Positions 7,148-10,757 of a DNA stretch of 10,757 bases are shown here, one piece after another. The notes beneath the pieces are model-generated. The model searched no databases. It worked only from the letters and a program-made list of their open reading frames with translations, and was not told the origin of the DNA. A program made the translations under genes and the position numbers. The stretch is from an uncultured Clostridia bacterium (GTDB lineage: Bacteria > Bacillota > Clostridia > Lachnospirales > Lachnospiraceae): positions 1-10,757 of the forward strand of contig CAMJIC010000072.1 of NCBI GenBank assembly GCA_946405675.1. The letters run 5' to 3'. Numbering within the stretch: the stretch's first letter is position 1; each line of letters starts with the position of its first letter.

Positions 7148-8290
7148 TCATCCTTTAATAATGTTTCGTCTGTGATCGATCGCTGCCTGCCCGGAGACCG
7201 CAAAATGAAACGCATCGATCCACGCGCCCTGGTACTGCTTTGCCATCGGCTTCAAGGACGGGTCTGCTATGATCAGGTCAAAGCCGCCCTCCCGGACCAG
7301 CTCTATGAAATCATCCTCTTCCTGAAGATGAATATCCCCTTCCTTTGCGAATTCCGGATCCAGCCGGAACCATGTGGCAGCAGTGATGCTTCCCCGGAAT
7401 CCACTGCCGGCCAGGGACTTTCGGATCGCATTGGCAAGAACCTGCTGATGCACCACAAGAACCTTGAGATCATCGCCCGGGAAAGGGATTTCCGCGCAGG
7501 GATGCCTGTTATTTTCCATCAGGATCCCGGGATCCGCCGGAAATGTGACTTCATACGGAATCCCGTACATCTTCTCAAGATGTCTGGCGGCGGCAATCCC
7601 GGCGGGGGATACCACATAATTGCGTTTTGCATGGCGCAGCTGAACGAATGCTTCCAGCCCCCGGTCCGCCCCTGGAATCAGAACCTCGTCATATCCCGAA
7701 GAAAGCAAAAAGCTCCTGACTGCATCCGCCCACTGAGGGTCAAAGAGATCCAGAGGGTTCCATCCCAGCACGCTGCACACATTCCGGTCCGTCGAGGCTC
7801 TCTGGCCCTGTCCGTCTCCTTCTCCCGGGCCGGAGAATGCCTTGACCAGCGTAAGGAGCGCCTCTTCGATCCCGCGGTCGTACAGATGCATCCCGTCTGT
7901 CTGGATGGCAATGCAGGGCAGATGACATGCCTTCTGCGCCATCCTGGCAGCAGACGGAAGATCCGTCCCGATCACCGCAGGCACAGGAGTCCCTACCAGC
8001 GCGATAAAGGATGCGTCGATCTGGCGCGCTGCCTCCTCCACCTTGGCTGTCAGAGCCTCATCCCTGCCGAGAATCGCGTCCATGTCACGCAGTCCGGCGC
8101 TGAACACCGCGCCCACATGGGACGAGGATGCATAATCCGGCTGCCATCTCGGCTCATCAAACCCGCAAATGTTTCCTGCGCATCCGCCGGCATCCACGAT
8201 CACGACCATTCCGCCGAGCGCATAGCACATGGAAACTGCCCCCGACTGATCGGGCGCAAAAGGTGTCAGATATTTTCTCAGTCCTTTCAT
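7148..8290 (-). CDS. Nitrogenase component 1 (NifD/NifK)-like protein, second copy
   Basis: A 380-residue member of the nitrogenase component 1 family. The N-terminal half follows the fold's usual order: a cysteine strand (CYALGG, C22), the glycine-cysteine loop DAGGCAGNICGF (C37, C42), a helix with F-x-x-G-x-R-D-M-D-A-I-L-G-R-D-E-A-L (about 64-80), and the IALVGTPVPAVIGTDL segment (about 96-111). In NifD, BchN and many relatives the last segment carries a cluster cysteine before P-V-x-x-x-I-G-x-D; here that place holds Thr. C37 matches the first cluster cysteine. It overlaps the upstream component 1-like gene by ATGA, and GGGGAG lies before the start, so the two are probably made together as partners. 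Such proteins carry electrons from a NifH-like ATPase to a substrate or a bound cofactor; the substrate here is unknown. Confidence 0.85.
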   Translation of the reverse strand: MKGLRKYLTPFAPDQSGAVSMCYALGGMVVIVDAGGCAGNICGFDEPRWQPDYASSSHVGAVFSAGLRDMDAILGRDEALTAKVEEAARQIDASFIALVGTPVPAVIGTDLPSAARMAQKACHLPCIAIQTDGMHLYDRGIEEALLTLVKAFSGPGEGDGQGQRASTDRNVCSVLGWNPLDLFDPQWADAVRSFLLSSGYDEVLIPGADRGLEAFVQLRHAKRNYVVSPAGIAAARHLEKMYGIPYEVTFPADPGILMENNRHPCAEIPFPGDDLKVLVVHQQVLANAIRKSLAGSGFRGSITAATWFRLDPEFAKEGDIHLQEEDDFIELVREGGFDLIIADPSLKPMAKQYQGAWIDAFHFAVSGQAAIDHRRNIIKG

Positions 8291-9567
8291 GACAACTCCC
8301 CTGACATTCGCTGAATCTCCCGGACCAAAGCAGCCACGCCCGCATATCCGAACGGCTGTACATCACTGTTCCACGGAACGTGTACCGCATCCGGGTGGTA
8401 GTAACCTGCATCCTTCCCAATCGTCAGACGAATCTTTTCTTCCGGCTCCTCATAGGAAAGCATGGACGGCGCCTGGCTGCAGTATACCCTGCAGGATGGG
8501 CAGATGCCGGAAAGACGCTTCAGGTACCACGCGCTCAGCTCATTGACCGGCGCAAAGATCTCCGCCACATGAAGCCCCCGAGAGGCAAGCGTCAGCGCAA
8601 GCTCAAAGGGATTCGCGTTCACACATTCTCCAATGGAAACAGAAAGCCCCTGATGTCCCGAAGCAAACTCCGAAAGCATGCGCTGTGCCCTGTCATGATC
8701 CGGCTCATCCTCAATCTCGATCCCCACCGCCCTGGCAAAGGCCGCATACTGCCTTTGGATCCGGTCCGGGTCATAAAACCGCTGAAGCTCCACATAGGGG
8801 ATCTTCAGCCGGTCCGCCAGGTCGTCCGCCGCGCTCCTGCACTCCGGGTTCAGAACAATATTAAAGTTCGCTTCCGCCATCCCAAGAAACGCGTCAAAGC
8901 TCTCACACTCCGAAATCTGGCGGATCGTCCTGACCCCGGCTTTTTCCAGATAGCCAAACATCTCCCATTCCCTGCTCACCGGAGAGAAGAAGCCCAGGAG
9001 GTTAACCGCCCTGTTGTCCTTTTTCCGCTCCTCCAGAAGAGAATACAGAGACTGCCTCACATGCACCATCGGAGGACGGAGGCCTTCACGTGTCAGGGCA
9101 TACATATAACAGGGCCTGACGAGCACATGGCTTTCCTCTTCCGCCTTCCTGCATACCCTGTCCCAGTCCGTTCCCAGAAGCGCGTCAACGCAGGTCGCGC
9201 AGATCATCACAAGCCTGGGCTTCTCCTCCAGAAATTCCACGATCTCGGAAACCGCCTGGGGAATCTTCTTCAGATGACGCCCGGTCACCAGATCCGTCTC
9301 ATCCATCTGCAGGTAAAAAAAACGGTTTTTGTACCTGGGCATGCTGCTGATCTGGGACGTATTGCGCCCGCAGCATCCGGGAGAAACGATCAGCATGACA
9401 GACTCCGGGATGGAAAGGCCTGCCCGCTTCACGCCAAAGCCCTCCGCACCCGGAGAATTATAGGCCAGCGTCGCCGGGCTGCTGAAGACCAGATGCTTTG
9501 TCACCTGGTAAAGCTCCGGAACCTGCTTCGCGTCCGATAGTTCCTTTACGGTATAGAAAGAAGCCAT
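8287..9567 (-). CDS. Nitrogenase component 1 (NifD/NifK)-like protein, first copy
   Basis: A 426-residue member of the nitrogenase component 1 family, placed directly after the NifH-like gene. Candidate Fe-S ligands are SPGCCGRN (C65, C66) and ICATCVDALLGTDW (C123, C126); this matches the spacing of the interface-cluster cysteines in the NifDK fold. A later SIGECVNANPFELALTLASRGLHVAEIFAPV segment looks like the typical second Rossmann repeat, and the C-terminus has FGYAGVAALVREI. It is a paralogue of the protein at 85-1458. AAGGAGA lies six bases before the ATG. It shares an ATGA overlap with the next gene, which is likely its partner. No NifD-type FeMo-cofactor ligands (such as the His442 region) are obvious, so ordinary nitrogen fixation is unlikely. 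Relatives include protochlorophyllide reductase, F430-precursor reductase and methylthio-alkane reductase subunits, none of which is an obvious match by context. Confidence 0.85.
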   Translation of the reverse strand: MASFYTVKELSDAKQVPELYQVTKHLVFSSPATLAYNSPGAEGFGVKRAGLSIPESVMLIVSPGCCGRNTSQISSMPRYKNRFFYLQMDETDLVTGRHLKKIPQAVSEIVEFLEEKPRLVMICATCVDALLGTDWDRVCRKAEEESHVLVRPCYMYALTREGLRPPMVHVRQSLYSLLEERKKDNRAVNLLGFFSPVSREWEMFGYLEKAGVRTIRQISECESFDAFLGMAEANFNIVLNPECRSAADDLADRLKIPYVELQRFYDPDRIQRQYAAFARAVGIEIEDEPDHDRAQRMLSEFASGHQGLSVSIGECVNANPFELALTLASRGLHVAEIFAPVNELSAWYLKRLSGICPSCRVYCSQAPSMLSYEEPEEKIRLTIGKDAGYYHPDAVHVPWNSDVQPFGYAGVAALVREIQRMSGELS

Positions 9568-9648
9568 GCATGATCTCCTTATGATTGAAAGACGCCCGTC
9601 TTGTTCCTGTGAATGGATTCCGGAAAGCCCCTGCCCACGGGCATGAGC

Positions 9649-9679
9649 TAACTGTTCAGAACCTGTTCGGAACAGTTAC
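9649..9679. repeat. Intergenic palindromic repeat, copy after the NifH-like gene
   Basis: On the minus strand GTAACTGTTCCGAACAG is followed by GTTCTGAACAGTTA. Both the inner CTGTTC/GAACAG pair and the outer AACTGTTC/GAACAGTT pair are perfect. It lies 15 bases past the stop of the NifH-like gene and 81 bases before the next start. Its 17-base core is identical to the copy at 4482-4513. Confidence 0.75.
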
Positions 9680-9694
9680 CTTGAAGCATTCTTT

Positions 9695-10450
9695 TCATCC
9701 CTCGGTTTCAAGAAGCCTTTGCGCAAGATCCAGGAAGATCCGGCTCACCTCCAGCGACGGATCGCCTTCAATCACCGTCTTTCCCTCCTCCTCAAACCGG
9801 ATGATATCATCGCTGCGCGGGATCTCCCCCACGATCTCAAGACCGTGTTCCTGTGCAAATGCGCGCACCTTCCCAGTCTCATTCTCCACATTCCGGTGGT
9901 TCAGAATCAGCCCCAAAACCCTTGCGTAGCTGCGGTCTTCAAAATTCTTTACGGCACGATTGATGTTGTTCGCCGCATACAAAGCCATCTTCTCTCCGCT
10001 GGTCACAATGAGCACCTTCTGCGCATACCCCTCACGGATCGGAGCCGCAAAGCCTCCGCACACAACATCGCCAAGCACATCATACAGCACCACATCCGGC
10101 TTCCAGTGCTCAAACAGCTTCAGCTCTTCCAGCAGCTGAAAGGTCGCAATGATCCCTCTCCCGGCACAGCCAAGTCCAGGCGTAGGCCCTCCTGTCTCAA
10201 TGCACAAAACTCCCCGAAATCCTTCCGCACTGATCTGGCGGTAATCATCCGGATAATCATCCTGATCCCTCAGATAATCCATGACCGGCTCCACCGCTTT
10301 CCCGCCCAGCAGGTTGATCGTGGAATCAGCCTTCGGGTCACAGCCGATCTGGATCACTCTTTTCCCAAGGGTGGCAAACGCCGCGGACAGATTCGCCGTC
10401 ATCGTCGACTTACCGATCCCGCCTTTTCCATATATCGCAAGTTTAAGCAT
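9695..10450 (-). CDS. NifH-like nitrogenase iron protein (ATP-dependent reductase)
   Basis: A 251-residue homodimeric P-loop ATPase of the NifH/BchL/CfbC group that delivers electrons one at a time with ATP hydrolysis. Visible are the P-loop GKGGIGKST (8-16), the conserved QIGCDPKADST (about 35-45), both ligands of the subunit-bridging [4Fe-4S] cluster (C95 in GLGCAGRGI and C131 in DVVCGGFAAPIREG), and the arginine of CAGRG that is ADP-ribosylated in some nitrogenases. It is shorter than nitrogenase NifH (about 290), closer in length to the NifH-like reductases outside nitrogen fixation. The start follows AGGAG by five bases. It is the first gene of the operon, behind a promoter, a structured leader and an attenuator-type terminator. 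The gap to the next gene is 127 bases and holds a palindromic repeat. Its partner is inferred to be the NifDK-like pair next to it. Confidence 0.95.
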   Translation of the reverse strand: MLKLAIYGKGGIGKSTMTANLSAAFATLGKRVIQIGCDPKADSTINLLGGKAVEPVMDYLRDQDDYPDDYRQISAEGFRGVLCIETGGPTPGLGCAGRGIIATFQLLEELKLFEHWKPDVVLYDVLGDVVCGGFAAPIREGYAQKVLIVTSGEKMALYAANNINRAVKNFEDRSYARVLGLILNHRNVENETGKVRAFAQEHGLEIVGEIPRSDDIIRFEEEGKTVIEGDPSLEVSRIFLDLAQRLLETEG

Positions 10451-10465
10451 GCAAACTCCTACACG

Positions 10466-10496
10466 AAAAAATCTGCACGCTCTTAAGCGCGCAGAT
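10466..10496 (-). terminator. Rho-independent terminator upstream of the NifH-like gene
   Basis: An 11-pair stem (ATCTGCGCGCT with AGCGTGCAGAT, one G-U pair) closes a four-base loop and ends in a run of T on the minus strand. It lies between the promoter at about 10600 and the start codon at 10450, so it must be bypassed for the operon to be expressed. This is an attenuator layout. Confidence 0.8.
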
Positions 10497-10498
10497 CA

Positions 10499-10562
10499 CC
10501 TGTCTCACCATTCGATCACTGACCGGCGCTATTCCGGCTCGGAAGCTTCCTTGCCGTCAGAG
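10499..10562 (-). promoter_or_regulatory. Structured leader RNA, candidate riboswitch
   Basis: The leader shows CTCTGACGGCAA (10562-10551), a short hairpin GGA/UCC (about 10550-10541), GAGCCGG, a hairpin GCCGG/CCGGU (about 10538-10522), a segment with GTGATCGAATGGTG and then GACAGG (10504-10499) just before the terminator arm. CTG near 10560 can pair with CAG near 10502 to close the set. The order CTGA, GGCAA, stem, GCCGG, stem, GACAG is reminiscent of the NiCo (czcD, also Fe(II)-sensing) riboswitch, but the third hairpin is weak and several conserved bases differ. I did not identify the class. A metal or small-molecule ligand is inference. Confidence 0.35.
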
Positions 10563-10588
10563 CGTTTTCTGTTTTATTTTACCGCTCT

Positions 10589-10617
10589 ATTCTATCCCGT
10601 CTGCGGTGTGTTTGCAA
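10589..10617 (-). promoter_or_regulatory. Sigma-A-type promoter of the operon
   Basis: On the minus strand TTGCAA (10612-10617) and TAGAAT (10589-10594) are separated by exactly 17 bases. A start site near 10582 is predicted, giving a leader of about 130 bases. No other promoter of this quality was noticed in front of the genes downstream, so this may drive the whole operon. Confidence 0.6.
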
Positions 10618-10757
10618 GCGATACATAACAGCCCCGTGGCCAGGATGCTGAATGCAGGTTACAAGTCACACTCCTGCCAGCGTTTCTGTTCACTGCCCGG
10701 CTGGGCAGGCTATGGATTGCACGAGGAGGGCATCCGCAGCGTCGGTTCTTAGCGAAT
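10618..10757. other. Upstream flank of the operon, no gene recognised
   Basis: No convincing coding region was seen. CTGCCC (10693-10698) and GGGCAG (10703-10708) form a short hairpin without a T-tract. GCAGG and CCTGC (about 10654-10677) also form a weak stem. The right-hand end may be the start of an interspersed repeat or the tail of a neighbour, but I cannot tell. Confidence 0.35.

Noticed and set aside
7172..8314. 380-codon plus-strand open frame
   Set aside because: It is antisense to the second NifD/K-like gene. Its product is rich in Arg, His and Pro with no motif.
8380..9540. 386-codon plus-strand open frame
   Set aside because: It is antisense to the first NifD/K-like gene, with no recognisable domain and no good ribosome binding site noticed.
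85..10450. A nitrogen-fixing nif operon
   Set aside because: nifB, nifE, nifN and other nif markers are absent, and the component 1-like proteins are short and lack obvious FeMo-cofactor ligands.
9719..10486. 255-codon plus-strand open frame opposite the NifH-like gene
   Set aside because: It mirrors a strongly conserved NifH-like gene, and its composition is that of a shadow frame.
10499..10562. Leader considered as a cobalamin, TPP, SAM, Moco or c-di-GMP riboswitch, or a T-box
   Set aside because: Their hallmark sequences as I recall them (B12 box, CUGAGA thi-box, SAM-I core, Moco GGAAGG core, GEMM loop, T-box GGTGG motif) are not present.

Overview
The window looks like chromosome from an anaerobic Firmicute, most likely a fairly GC-rich clostridium of the Lachnospiraceae type. 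The reasons are strong AGGAG-type ribosome binding sites, tight gene packing with ATGA overlaps, a TM1266-type [FeFe]-hydrogenase-associated protein, and short intergenic palindromes. This is judged from the sequence alone. All nine genes lie on the minus strand and read from right to left as what appears to be one operon.

Right end (about 10757 to 10451): a sigma-A-type promoter (TTGCAA, 17 nt, TAGAAT), then a structured leader of about 130 nt, then a rho-independent terminator placed before the first start codon. This layout suggests attenuation or a riboswitch.

First block (10450 to 7148): a NifH-like iron protein with both [4Fe-4S] cysteines and the P-loop, followed by two translationally coupled NifD/NifK-like (nitrogenase component 1 family) proteins. 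Second block (7137 to 2006): hypF, hypC, hypD and hypE, the enzymes that build the Fe(CN)2CO unit of [NiFe]-hydrogenases. hypA and hypB (nickel insertion) and hydrogenase structural genes are absent from the window. Third block (1854 to 85): a TM1266-family protein normally found beside [FeFe]-hydrogenase genes, and a third NifD/K-like protein that resembles the first one.

Taken together, an ATP-driven NifH-like reductase and its NifDK-like partners share an operon with the enzymes that make CO- and CN-ligated iron. nifB, nifE, nifN, nifHDK proper, chlorophyll and F430 genes are not seen. The most interesting reading is an undescribed nitrogenase-like enzyme, or cofactor-maturation system, that uses or modifies an Fe(CN)2CO-type centre. 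The gene content is seen directly; the function is inference.

Smaller features are a four-unit 30-bp tandem repeat inside hypF that encodes an acidic insertion, a 31-bp tandem duplication across the hypE stop codon, a strong GC-rich hairpin between the last two genes, and a family of short palindromes (GTAACTGTTCCGAACAG type) in the intergenic gaps. The long plus-strand reading frames are shadows of these genes.
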